NCBI GenBank assembly: GCA_002336815.1
Contig: DDEU01000046.1
Span: forward strand, 108,649 to 132,023
Direction: 5' to 3'
Length of the DNA: 23,375 nucleotides
Origin: Chitinophagaceae bacterium UBA1946
GTDB lineage: Bacteria > Bacteroidota > Bacteroidia > Chitinophagales > Chitinophagaceae
Shown here: piece after piece, positions 17,601-23,375 of the stretch
Layout of the letters: each line of letters starts with the position of its first letter
Position numbering within the stretch: position 1 is the stretch's first letter
Notes under the pieces: generated by a model
Database searches by the model: none
Told to the model about the DNA's origin: nothing
The model's input: only the letters and a program-made list of their open reading frames with translations
Translations under genes and position numbers: made by a program

Positions 17601-18373
17601 CCGAAAGTTACGCCGGCCCCGGTTGTACCGCCAATGGTAATGTCTCCGTTGCCCAATATCGTGAGCCCGTTTACGAAACTAACATTCACTGTGCCGGTAA
17701 TGGTTTGATTGTCGGCAATGGTAGCGGCACCTGCAGAAAATCCGCCGGCGGTATTGGTTATACCTCCATAAAAAAACATATTGGATGCTGTGGTAACCGC
17801 TGTGGAAGTCCAGGTTCCGGCAGTTTTTGTTACCATCCCTGTAAAAGTGTTCACCCCTGTGTTACTAAGATCTGAAATAGTTCCTGCTGTTGTAGTGGTA
17901 CCTGCTACGGTTAAAGTGCCGGTAGCAAGATTGAGTGTTGCGCCTGTATTAACAGTAAGATTCCCTGCATCGGTCAATGAAAAGGTTCCCAACGTTAATG
18001 TGCCATTCGTTCCTCCTCCTACAACAATATTGCCCACGCTGTTTGCAGGGCTCACATTGAGCGTAACGGTATTGCCATTCTGAATGGTGACCGTACAACC
18101 TGAACAGGCATTTTGTCCCGGGTAGTCTGTGGAAGCAGCCCATGCTGTACCATTGTATTTCTGCCAGCTGGCCGATGCATTCCAGTTCATAGTGGCAGCA
18201 TTGGAACGATAGTCTCCCGCTGCCGGCTGGGTCAGGGCTGCCCCGGAAATAAGGAGCGCCAGTGCCAGTAACAGGCTGTTCAAACCGGTGATGTGAAAAC
18301 GCTTTGCTAAGTTGCTTTTTTGATTGGGTACAAAATAAGACGGGCAAACATTGGGATGTTTAAGGCTTGTCAT
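11666..18373 (-). CDS. Giant type IX-secreted surface protein with tandem beta repeats
   Basis: This 2235-residue protein is predicted to pass the inner membrane by Sec and the outer membrane by the type IX (Por) system, then be anchored or released at the surface. The signal peptide has an unusually long n-region: the hydrophobic core is at about 31-47. Residues 172-830 are five repeats of 131-133 residues, rich in Thr, Gly, Asn and Val, followed by a degenerate sixth and other beta-solenoid-like sequence to about 1240. Next come Ig/PKD-like segments with paired Cys (about 1244-1490), a GVWTG...WCGGSVP segment near 1500, a fibronectin-like region (about 2053-2150) and the C-terminal sorting domain (about 2155-2235: GISIYPNPLENN, then YTVVLTNAGGQV and a GTYQVEV strand). 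No catalytic motif is seen. An adhesin or gliding-related surface layer role is an inference. Confidence 0.92.
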   Translation of the reverse strand: MTSLKHPNVCPSYFVPNQKSNLAKRFHITGLNSLLLALALLISGAALTQPAAGDYRSNAATMNWNASASWQKYNGTAWAASTDYPGQNACSGCTVTIQNGNTVTLNVSPANSVGNIVVGGGTNGTLTLGTFSLTDAGNLTVNTGATLNLATGTLTVAGTTTTAGTISDLSNTGVNTFTGMVTKTAGTWTSTAVTTASNMFFYGGITNTAGGFSAGAATIADNQTITGTVNVSFVNGLTILGNGDITIGGTTGAGVTFGGTAINYAVRNLTLTGLLTVSTTGDLTVSGATSLTGSGAFNDNNNTGITSFAGTVTHASTGSWTSTTVMTPANMVFTSGFTNTSGAFNAGAATITDNQTLTGTVNMTFTGGLAVTGNGDLNIAGTASQGVTFGGTGINYAVRNLSLTGLLTVSTTGNLTVSGTTNITGTGAFSDNNNAGITSFAGLVTHNSTGSWSSTTVSTPANMVFTSGFTNTAGAFNAGGATISDNQTLTGTVNMAFSGGLTILGNGDLTIAGTATTGATFGGTAINYAVRNLTLTGRLTVSTTGNLTVSGTTSITGTGAFWDNNNAGVTSFTGPVTHNSTGAWTSTAVTTAANMVFTAGFTNTAGSFNAGGATVTGGQTLTGTILMIFYNPLSITGSGDLTITGAGGVRFSGTAMNYVIPGNLTLTGTLLVNTSGNFTVSGTTSITGAGDFTDNNNTGVSTFTGLVTHNSTGRWVSSAVTTPANMIFTSGFTNTAGTFSAGGATVGDNQTLTGTVNMSFSTGITVTGNADLNIAGTATTGVTMAGAATVHYTFRNLSVTGLLTVSTQGNLTVNGTTTLSGTSAFLDNNGTGISTFTGLVTVGSTSTFTATSVTTVGRLVFAGGIVQNNTTALAFNAGTIRTSATQTWSGAGDIRSAGVTDVNAGTLTNNLGGTAIVVGTLTGTTFVQGTNAKLSLGSTTPLTITTLTSTATGNMVTYNGGSATMRSQTYYHLTIAGSGNKIISTTDITVNGNLTISSGVLSNTTNNRNIVLAGNWINNVGAAGYTAGTGTVTFSGTSAQTIGGTGNTTFRNLILNNAAGINQTISTTITGVLTFTSGIITTGSSTVIISSTGSVSRTSGYIYGNEQRNIATGVNVARTFDIGDATNYTPVTLTFASVSVAGNVTVKTTATDHPLLVSAYLDGTLSINRYWTLTNVTTTFTNYSAVFNFIAADKDASTNTANLIAGRYSGSWSYPTVGTKTSTSTQVTGITAFGDIALAEQLPCTTPTLIITNPAPFCSPATVNLTAAAVTAGSTSGLTYTYWTDAAATLSLASPSAIGTAGTYYIKGKVSLGGCSDVQPVVVTRNNPTGVLSGTATICSGSSAVLSIAVTGTGPWSGTLSSGAAFSGSTDPVTVSVTPGSNTTYTISTLTDAGCNAQAGDKTGSAVITLSAAPTPANAGPDQSICGVSATLAANTPVTGTGSWSIISGSGGSFAASTSPTSSFSGTAGTTYVLRWSITNAPCAVSTDDVTIDFTSGVWTGTVDTDWNNSGNWCGGSVPSGTIDLTLTGGLPNYPAIAGNIVVNDISIAAGASISITSTGSLSISGVYSNSGTITNNGAIILNGSAQQSFPGSAATVAAMKDLEVDNAAGVLIDQSFSLTGTLTPTLGTIDLVDKNITLASNSSGTARVASVGGGFDYTAGGKFIVQRYIAARRAWRLITAPVTNSNTIYDSWQNSGVYSPGAGTLITGPAGGFGLDAASGSSLKVWDVSTQTLSPVASTLVSVSPGTSGSADNTGYFLFVRGDRNTANYVTANTNATTLSSAGQLQTGAQAFTASSVAGNFTLIGNPYASPIDFNNISRTNLIKRFYVWDPSLNTVGGYVMLDDIDNDGAFSSSVSGSAQTSELLSHQAFFVETAAAGSASLTINESDKTDGGTYAVARPAVSPAESLNVNLYLLNADNTTILADGVKAEFDNAYSDEVNAEDALKFANVNETFALLRHSKALTLERRPGLQVTDTLFLKLTRTTQRNYQLIFTPRNLDNNGLTGILKDNYLGTETTVGLNDLTTVDFSVNADPASAAANRFMIIFRTYQVLPVGFTSVKAYRQQKGIAVEWKVNNGINTVKYEVERSADGNHFSNIKTLIAKTGNAAAAYSIVDENPSAGNNFYRIRSVEPDGKATYSQTVNVLPVNNKTGISIYPNPLENNTINLQFSNQPAGKYTVVLTNAGGQVIYTTAITTTGGNASHAVLVNTSLTKGTYQVEVTGAGSKTLQQVLVQ
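15884..17860 (-). repeat. Five coding tandem repeats of about 396 bases in the giant surface protein
   Basis: On the minus strand the units run 17860-17468, 17467-17072, 17071-16676, 16675-16283 and 16282-15884, encoding 131, 132, 132, 131 and 133 residues. Each begins TG(V/I)xxFxG or AG(V/I)TSF, passes through the block GFTNTAG, the block TLTGT and, in the first three units, the block NYAVRNL, and ends in DNNN or DNNG. A degenerate sixth unit starts at 15883. The DNA of the units has drifted at many silent positions while the protein stayed alike: NYAVRNL is encoded differently at about 17567, 17171 and 16775, exactly 396 bases apart. Confidence 0.9.
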
Positions 18374-18481
18374 GTTATTGGATTATTTGGATATGCGTTG
18401 TGATAACGTGCGATCGCCTCCTGTAGTATTTTGTCTATATGTTTTTGGAGGATTTACTATAAAATAGTTGGAAAAATCATA

Positions 18482-18700
18482 CTATTTGGCCAGCATGATG
18501 GCATAAAATACAATCTCTTTTTTTCCCTGATCTTCATCAGCTAAAGAAAATAAAGCCATGATTTCATCGTTGATGGTACACTGCAATGGATTGAATTTGC
18601 CAACCGCAAACCGGTAAAATGAGTTAATTTTAAATTGCAGTATTATTTACGCCGTGGATGAATGTGTTACTACCGGGGCAGTTGCCTGTGAGGTACTCAT
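18482..18700 (-). pseudogene. Short reading frame interrupted by one in-frame TAA
   Basis: On the minus strand an ATG at 18700 opens 17 codons (MSTSQATAPVVTHSSTA), then a TAA at 18649-18647, and the same frame continues for 54 further sense codons to a TAG at 18484-18482. The second part reads like real protein, for example SFYRFAVGKFNP, DEIMALFSLADED and KKEIVFYAIMLAK, with balanced charged and hydrophobic residues. I do not recognise it. The simplest reading is a small gene of about 71 codons broken by a nonsense mutation, or the worn C-terminal end of a longer gene. It fills most of the 342-base gap between the giant surface protein and the von Willebrand A gene; the 108 bases left of it show no clear promoter. 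Confidence 0.4.
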
Positions 18701-18715
18701 TTCTAAATCTGCAAG

Positions 18716-20464
18716 TTGAACAAACTACTTCTTATACTATCGCTGCTGGCCTTTCATTGCACTGCTTTGTGTCAAAACTATATCAGGGGGCAGGTAATGG
18801 ACAAGCACTACCAGCGGCTGGGCTCAGTTAAAATCGCTTCTCTTGCCACCCGGCAGCAGTACAAAACCGATGCGTACGGCAATTTTGGTTTTCCTTCACC
18901 GGTTACGCAGGATACACTCAGTTTTTCTTACGATGGTTACGATACGTTAAGCGTTGTTGTAAAAGCGGATGAATACGCCCGGATCACCCTTACAGCATTA
19001 CCCTCTTCTGTTATCTTTACCAAAGACAACTTCTCCCTGATCATCCGCAACAGGGATATGCCCGTGGCAGAACGCTCCATCCGGGAGGAGACCTACAATC
19101 ATTTCGATGAGTTTAATTTTCTCCGCACTGCCCAGTCACCGGGCATCGCTTTTTCTGCCAATATCAACAGGGCATCTTACAGTAATATCCGCCGGCTGAT
19201 CAACGAAATGGAAAGCCTGCTTCCGCCACATGCGGTACGGATAGAAGAAATGTTGAACTACTTTAATTTTAATTATACCGAGCCGCAGAAAGACAGCATG
19301 TTTCACTGTGCATCTTACATCAGCAATTGCCCGTGGAATAAGAACAATGAATTATTGTTTGTGAATATCAGCGCAAGAAGGATCAACATGTCAAAGATCC
19401 CTCCGAATAACCTGGTTTTTTTAATAGATGTTTCCGGATCTATGGACATGCCGAATAAACTACCATTGCTAAAGTCGGGCTTCCTTAAAATGGTAAAGAA
19501 TCTTCGGGCACTGGATACCATCTCTATCGTAACATTTGGCGACAAGGTAAGCCTGCTCTGCGAAGGTATACCGGGCAATGAAAAAGAAAAGATCGCTGCC
19601 ATGATCGAAAAGCTGGGAGCTGATGGCCCCACCCCGGGTGAATCTGCCATAAAACTCGCTTTCAACGTGGCCTGGCGGCGTTTTATCAAAGGTGGTAATA
19701 ACAGGATCATTTTAGCAGCAGACGGTGATTTCAACGTGGGCATCTCCACCGAAAAAGACCTGGTTTCTCTGATTGAATACGAAAAACAAAAAGGCATTTA
19801 CCTCACCTGCCTGGGCGTTGGATCGGGCAATTATAAAGATTCCAAGCTTGCGGTATTGGCTCAAAAAGGCAATGGTAATTTTGCCTATATCGACAACGAG
19901 CAGGAAGCGGAAAGGGTGCTGGTGACAGACCTTACCAAAACACTTTTTACGGTGGCCGATAATGTGTATGTTTCCATGAATTTTAATCCTGCTGCAGTAA
20001 AAGCGTACCGCCTGCTGGGTTACGAAAATGACAACCGCTTTGTAAAAGACTCGGTGATACAACTGAAAGGTGGCGAGATCGGTTCCGGCCATTCCCTGAT
20101 GGCGATCTTTGAAATGGTACCGAACACAGATAGCACAGCGGTAAACAATTGGGCAGCCGATCTGCAGGTGCATTACAGGATACCAATGCGTGTAAAACAG
20201 TATACTACCGGTTACAGTTGTCCGAATTCCGTTTCAACTTTAAAAGAAGCAGATATCAGCCTGAAAAAAGCCATCAGCGTGGCGATGTTTGGCATGAAAC
20301 TGAAAGATGCGGAAGATGCTAAAGTGATGAGTTGGCGAAGCCTGCAAAAGTTTTCGGCAGGTTGTTTCGACAAAGAGAAATTTTTAGAGAAGGAGTTTTT
20401 ACAACTGATCAGCAAGGCTAAAAAAATGTACACTCACCGCCGCAGGTATTCAAGCGATGAATAA
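18716..20464 (+). CDS. Surface von Willebrand factor A protein, YfbK-like, TTG start
   Basis: This 582-residue protein is like E. coli YfbK: an exported protein with an N-terminal vWF-A-associated region, a vWA domain and a C-terminal extension. The start is TTG at 18716; a stop lies four codons upstream in frame and the next ATG would remove the signal peptide (KLLLILSLLAFHCTALCQ). Residues about 20-97 look like a carboxypeptidase-regulatory-like beta domain (YIRGQVMDKHYQRLG). The YfbK N-region (about 130-230) contains NINRASYSNIRRLI and RIEEMLNYFNFNY. The vWA domain has a complete metal-ion-dependent adhesion site: DVSGS (Asp238, Ser240, Ser242), Thr306 and Asp336. The partner protein or ligand is unknown. 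It is divergent from the interrupted frame at 18482-18700 and its 3' end faces the beta-barrel gene 20 bases away. Confidence 0.88.
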   Translation: MNKLLLILSLLAFHCTALCQNYIRGQVMDKHYQRLGSVKIASLATRQQYKTDAYGNFGFPSPVTQDTLSFSYDGYDTLSVVVKADEYARITLTALPSSVIFTKDNFSLIIRNRDMPVAERSIREETYNHFDEFNFLRTAQSPGIAFSANINRASYSNIRRLINEMESLLPPHAVRIEEMLNYFNFNYTEPQKDSMFHCASYISNCPWNKNNELLFVNISARRINMSKIPPNNLVFLIDVSGSMDMPNKLPLLKSGFLKMVKNLRALDTISIVTFGDKVSLLCEGIPGNEKEKIAAMIEKLGADGPTPGESAIKLAFNVAWRRFIKGGNNRIILAADGDFNVGISTEKDLVSLIEYEKQKGIYLTCLGVGSGNYKDSKLAVLAQKGNGNFAYIDNEQEAERVLVTDLTKTLFTVADNVYVSMNFNPAAVKAYRLLGYENDNRFVKDSVIQLKGGEIGSGHSLMAIFEMVPNTDSTAVNNWAADLQVHYRIPMRVKQYTTGYSCPNSVSTLKEADISLKKAISVAMFGMKLKDAEDAKVMSWRSLQKFSAGCFDKEKFLEKEFLQLISKAKKMYTHRRRYSSDE

Positions 20465-20484
20465 TTGCAAAAGCTTTAAAAAAC

Positions 20485-21024
20485 TTATGCTGCTTTTTTG
20501 CCGTGATGTCCCCATTGTATTTCGTAAGTGATACCCGCCAGTAAAAATTGCTGGTTGATATGTCCCCAGGTATAAGTGTATTCGATATGAGGCGCCCATT
20601 TGCCTGCCTGAAAGAGTAAACCTGCGCCTGCATTGGCACTCCAGAAGTTTAATTGCTTGTTGTGAATATCGTGTTCGTCAAAAACAGTTTCCTTTTCAGC
20701 GGTATGACTGATGCCCACAACCGGGTAAAATTTCAGGTGTGAACGAAGGGTGACCAGGTAATGAAAATTGAGATCGATGTCCCACGCAGATTCTCTTGCC
20801 ATCTCTTCTCCGGCTACTTTATTAACCGGGAAGAAGCGGTTTACTTCAACGCCCCCGGTAAGCTTTTCGTTGAAATGCCAGAAGCAGCTAAGATTCATCC
20901 CGTTCATTTGCTGGCGCATGTTGCGGATCATCGCAGCATCAATACTCATGGTATGCTGGGCGGTTGCATTGCTGCATAAAAAGAAGAGGATCAGCAATGG
21001 TTGAAAGCGTATCATCATTTTCAT
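20485..21024 (-). CDS. Outer-membrane beta-barrel protein (OmpA/OprF-like barrel), small
   Basis: The product has 179 residues from the ATG at 21024 (MKMMIRFQPLLILFFLCSNATAQ), which starts a clean signal peptide cleaved before or near QHTM. The open frame runs 19 codons further to 21081, but that part would spoil the signal. The mature protein alternates polar and aromatic/hydrophobic residues in strand-length blocks, for example CFWHFNEKLTGGVEVNRFF, DIDLNFHYLV, LKFYPVVGISHT, WSANAGAGLLF, WAPHIEYTYTW and FLLAGITYEI, the usual look of an eight-stranded barrel with short turns. No plug or periplasmic domain is present. The C-terminus ends GHHGKKAA rather than in an aromatic residue. It lies downstream of the membrane ferredoxin gene on the same strand, 105 bases away, and may share its transcript. 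Confidence 0.72.
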   Translation of the reverse strand: MKMMIRFQPLLILFFLCSNATAQHTMSIDAAMIRNMRQQMNGMNLSCFWHFNEKLTGGVEVNRFFPVNKVAGEEMARESAWDIDLNFHYLVTLRSHLKFYPVVGISHTAEKETVFDEHDIHNKQLNFWSANAGAGLLFQAGKWAPHIEYTYTWGHINQQFLLAGITYEIQWGHHGKKAA

Positions 21025-21129
21025 AGCACAAAACAAGCACGGAAGCTTTACCCGCTTGCTGACGCACATTTCCTTCCACAATGATTATTATCAGGATGCA
21101 TCGCATTTGTTGAACCAGCAATGTGTGTG

Positions 21130-22188
21130 TCAGGCTGCTTTGCTGTACGCTGGTCTTACGAGCCAACTGCCGTTATTGGGTTTTCGTACCAGCAGCCAGT
21201 AAATGAAAAAGGCTGTAGTGCAGGCACCGATTGCGATCATGCTCCATGCAGGCAAAAAAGGTTGCAGGTTTACGAGGAGGCCATCTTTACCGAATTGGCC
21301 GAATCCAAAAAGTGAAGGTATCCGGTACCAGTAATAAAAAGACACACCTGCGGCAGCGAAAATATTATGGAGCGTTCTTTTGTATAATTCCGGGATATTC
21401 TTTTGCAGCAGTACATACAGGAGCAAAGAAATGGCAAAACCTGTCATGGGCATCTTGTACACCGCCAAAAAAGTTTGAAGCGAACTGATACTGTTTTCAT
21501 CAGGCACATGAAACCAACCCCAGATAAAACCGGGCAAACCACCGGTGATGAGCAGGGCGCTGATCTGTTGATACCTCGTTTTTGCATCAGCCACAGCGTT
21601 GATGTTTACAGCAGAGTCCGGGCAGGGTACCACGCAATTCCTGCATTGGCTGCAATGTGCATTGGGCACAGACATCAGTGCATTGCCGCCGTATAATTTT
21701 TCAACTGGATGTACAGGACATAGGCCGGAACACCAGGCACTTTTCCATTCATAAAAATAACTGAAAATAATTCCTGTGATGGCCAGGCCAATGATCAATG
21801 CGGCAGTGGCATGTCCCGAATTATTAAATACCGCATGGCGCAGCGGAACGATCACAAACAGGGCGATCACGGCGGCAAGGTTGAGTTTGCTTGATTGTGA
21901 CACCGTTAATCTTTTCTTCCTGGTGAGGCCGAGATGGCGTGGAAGCAACACCGTTGTTCCCAAGGGGCATACATTGCGCCAAACGCCCGGGGCCACCACA
22001 AATATTAATGGAGCCAACGGTATCAGGATATTCCAGAAAAGCAATGTACCTGTGGCTGGAATAAATAGCAGGCAACTTAAGATCGTGGCGCCTGCCAACC
22101 ATAGTGCGAACTGCACCGTTCGCCAGGCGATGATGGAACGTTTCGACAATTGATCGCCTGATTTAAAACTGCTAACTGCTCTTGCCAT
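21130..22188 (-). CDS. Polytopic membrane 4Fe-4S protein (NapH/NosR/PceC-like)
   Basis: This 352-residue integral membrane protein probably carries electrons at the inner membrane. About eight hydrophobic segments are visible (for example near 22-44, 48-68, 103-120, 128-147, 208-226, 247-262, 270-290 and 312-334). One full ferredoxin motif, CxxCxxCxxxCP, covers Cys179, 182, 185 and 189. Before it are CP motifs of the type in NosR/NapH/PceC proteins: RNVCPLGT (Cys74) and WCSGLCPVHPVEKLYG (Cys153, Cys157). A second complete CX2CX2CX3C motif, present in NapH, is absent. No FMN-binding domain or signal peptide is seen. The donor and acceptor are unknown, and no reductase gene is nearby. Confidence 0.82.
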   Translation of the reverse strand: MARAVSSFKSGDQLSKRSIIAWRTVQFALWLAGATILSCLLFIPATGTLLFWNILIPLAPLIFVVAPGVWRNVCPLGTTVLLPRHLGLTRKKRLTVSQSSKLNLAAVIALFVIVPLRHAVFNNSGHATAALIIGLAITGIIFSYFYEWKSAWCSGLCPVHPVEKLYGGNALMSVPNAHCSQCRNCVVPCPDSAVNINAVADAKTRYQQISALLITGGLPGFIWGWFHVPDENSISSLQTFLAVYKMPMTGFAISLLLYVLLQKNIPELYKRTLHNIFAAAGVSFYYWYRIPSLFGFGQFGKDGLLVNLQPFLPAWSMIAIGACTTAFFIYWLLVRKPNNGSWLVRPAYSKAA

Positions 22189-22298
22189 AAAACCTGTTTA
22201 GAAAGGTAACTTTTACACAGGTGACAAAATAAATAAAACCGTTTTTTTTAAAAGATGATTTAACTCATATACAAAACTGAATTCTACGACTGCCCGGG

Positions 22299-22604
22299 AT
22301 GGGTAAGGGTAAAAAAACTATGCGTACTTTTAAACAAAAAAATATGCCCGAATCTAAAAGCAGACATGCTCATAAACATGCACCACATCACGAAAAACAC
22401 CCTGTGCCGCCCTCTAACTCCATGAGTAGTAATAAAAGGGTCGTTATTATCGCCATCATTTTTTTTGGAGTGATCGGACTTACCATTGGTTTTTTAATAG
22501 ACTCTTCCAGTGTGTTGGTGTTGCTCGCCGGTGCGGTGGTAGGCATTGCCGCCGGTTATTTTGCCGGGCAGGAACTTAAAAAAAGTTTATCCGGGAAGGG
22601 ATAG
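22299..22604 (+). CDS. Small membrane protein with His cluster and glycine zipper
   Basis: I do not recognise the family. The 101-residue frame starts at the ATG at 22299; in-frame ATGs at 22320 and 22344 are alternatives, the last (MPESKSRHAHKH) being quite plausible. The basic N-terminus holds six His within twelve residues (His23, 25, 27, 30, 31, 34), a possible metal-binding stretch. Two hydrophobic helices follow (about 48-67 and 71-90). The second has Gly at 78, 82, 86 and 90, a regular GxxxGxxxGxxxG glycine zipper, a pattern that promotes helix packing or oligomerisation. It is divergent from the membrane ferredoxin gene with 110 bases between them. Confidence 0.65.
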   Translation: MGKGKKTMRTFKQKNMPESKSRHAHKHAPHHEKHPVPPSNSMSSNKRVVIIAIIFFGVIGLTIGFLIDSSSVLVLLAGAVVGIAAGYFAGQELKKSLSGKG

Positions 22605-22749
22605 TTTTTTAATAACTGGTTACAGAGTTGCAGGAGATACTGATCGGTCGAGGCATGATGGTTTGCACCAGTTTAGCTTAGATAGATTGAATGAGCCACG
22701 TATATCATGATACCATAAAGAAATATGGATGCAGTATTAAATGTGCTAC

Positions 22750-23088
22750 TCAGTAATTCTCTTCCATTGGTCTTGAAAAAACTTCGCTCGCCGGAACCAT
22801 TTTACCATCGAGGCAAATGCAGTACTCTCCGTCTTTTGACAGTTCTTCTTTCAATTCCCGTTCTATCTCGGTCATGTCCTTCAGGAAATTATTTATGGGG
22901 AGTGTGATGTGGTTGATATACCGGCCCGTTCTGTCGAAAGTATCTGATAACTCATCTTTAAAGAGTGACAGCCCTTCCGCAATGGCCGCCTTTTTTTCTA
23001 CGTAGGTATCTTTTAAATAGTGTTGAACGCTGTCGAGGTTTTTGCCAAGGGATAGATACAGCATGCCGGGAGTAGTTGATTTTTCCAT
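22750..23088 (-). CDS. Hypothetical soluble protein, about 113 residues
   Basis: I do not recognise this protein. I prefer the ATG at 23088 (MEKSTTPGMLYLSLGKNLD); the frame is open to an ATG at 23169, giving 139 residues, and the extra N-terminus (MTHPTGDNLYFNAFWHRN) cannot be excluded. There is no signal peptide or membrane helix. The middle is a long helical, charged stretch (KDTYVEKKAAIAEGLSLFKDEL, then NNFLKDMTEIERELKEEL) that could form a coiled coil. The C-terminus, GEYCICLDGKMVPASEVF, looks like a small beta hairpin. The 206 bases to its right, up to the window edge, show no gene that I can support. Confidence 0.55.
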   Translation of the reverse strand: MEKSTTPGMLYLSLGKNLDSVQHYLKDTYVEKKAAIAEGLSLFKDELSDTFDRTGRYINHITLPINNFLKDMTEIERELKEELSKDGEYCICLDGKMVPASEVFSRPMEENY

Positions 23089-23375
23089 GTTGCAATCGTT
23101 TAGTGCAACGGCGTAATTTCTGTGCCAAAAAGCATTGAAATAAAGGTTGTCTCCGGTAGGATGAGTCATTATGATATTGCTGTTGGATAACTTTTACAAC
23201 TTGTGAATAATTACCCGGATTTACTGCAAAATCATATTTTATAAAATAATTTATTGTTCACAAAACGGGGAAATCAATGCACAGAATTCAGCCAGTGTTT
23301 TTGCTCATTCCGGGATTTTTTTTCACGCCCTGGCCTCTTGCTGAAATTCTGTAAGGGGAGTTTGCAGATTAAAAT

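Noticed and set aside
15189..18083. Many long plus-strand open frames opposite the giant surface protein, two of them exactly one repeat long (16794-17189, 17190-17585).
   Set aside because: They are antisense shadows: the Thr/Gly/Val-rich repeats give few stop codons on the other strand and the frames recur with the repeat period. Their translations are Val/Pro-rich low-complexity sequence.
18410..18417. GCGATCGC, the HIP1 palindrome frequent in cyanobacteria.
   Set aside because: A single copy in a non-cyanobacterial context carries no information.
23278..23355. A 25-codon hydrophobic frame near the right edge.
   Set aside because: It is short, Phe/Pro-rich by base composition, and has no supporting signals.

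Overview
The window looks like chromosomal DNA of a Bacteroidota bacterium, most likely of the Chitinophagaceae or a close relative. This rests on four things: a giant secreted protein with a type IX secretion (Por) C-terminal sorting domain, several secreted proteins ending their signal peptides in A-Q, a promoter of the Bacteroidota form TTTG-N19-TAnnTTTG (one mismatch), and generally weak Shine-Dalgarno sequences. The family-level placement is an inference from overall style, not a search result. I see no tRNA, rRNA, CRISPR array, transposase or phage gene.

Left part (1-6.9 kb): a minus-strand pair encodes a biotin carboxyl carrier protein and the biotin carboxylase subunit of an acyl-CoA carboxylase; the carboxylase runs off the left edge. 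Divergent from it is a TMEM175-type potassium channel. Then come an unrecognised 180-residue protein, a patatin-like phospholipase, a secreted protein with two copies of one beta-rich domain (its 3' end overlaps the phospholipase gene by 14 bases), a small soluble protein with a sugar-binding-like beta segment, and a small two-helix membrane protein.

Middle (6.9-11.5 kb): a 1085-residue secreted enzyme joins a TolB-like beta-propeller to an amidohydrolase domain and has a recognisable promoter. A 541-base gap follows, holding a heptanucleotide repeat array, a possible 35-codon gene and a strong intrinsic terminator. Next is a YycJ/WalJ-type metallo-beta-lactamase-fold nuclease.

Right part (11.6-23.4 kb): a 2235-residue type IX-secreted surface protein on the minus strand carries five diverged tandem repeats of about 132 residues. 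The gap upstream of it is not empty: it holds a short minus-strand reading frame interrupted by one in-frame TAA. Divergent from it, from a TTG start, is a YfbK-like von Willebrand A surface protein. The window ends with an outer-membrane beta-barrel protein, a polytopic membrane ferredoxin-like protein, a His-rich glycine-zipper membrane protein and a small unrecognised protein.

Most genes look like independent housekeeping or envelope units; only the two carboxylase genes form a clear functional operon. I found no coherent new multi-gene system. The items most worth following are the interrupted frame at 18.5-18.7 kb, the two period-7 intergenic arrays, the small gene plus terminator near 10.5 kb, and the diverged repeats of the giant surface protein.
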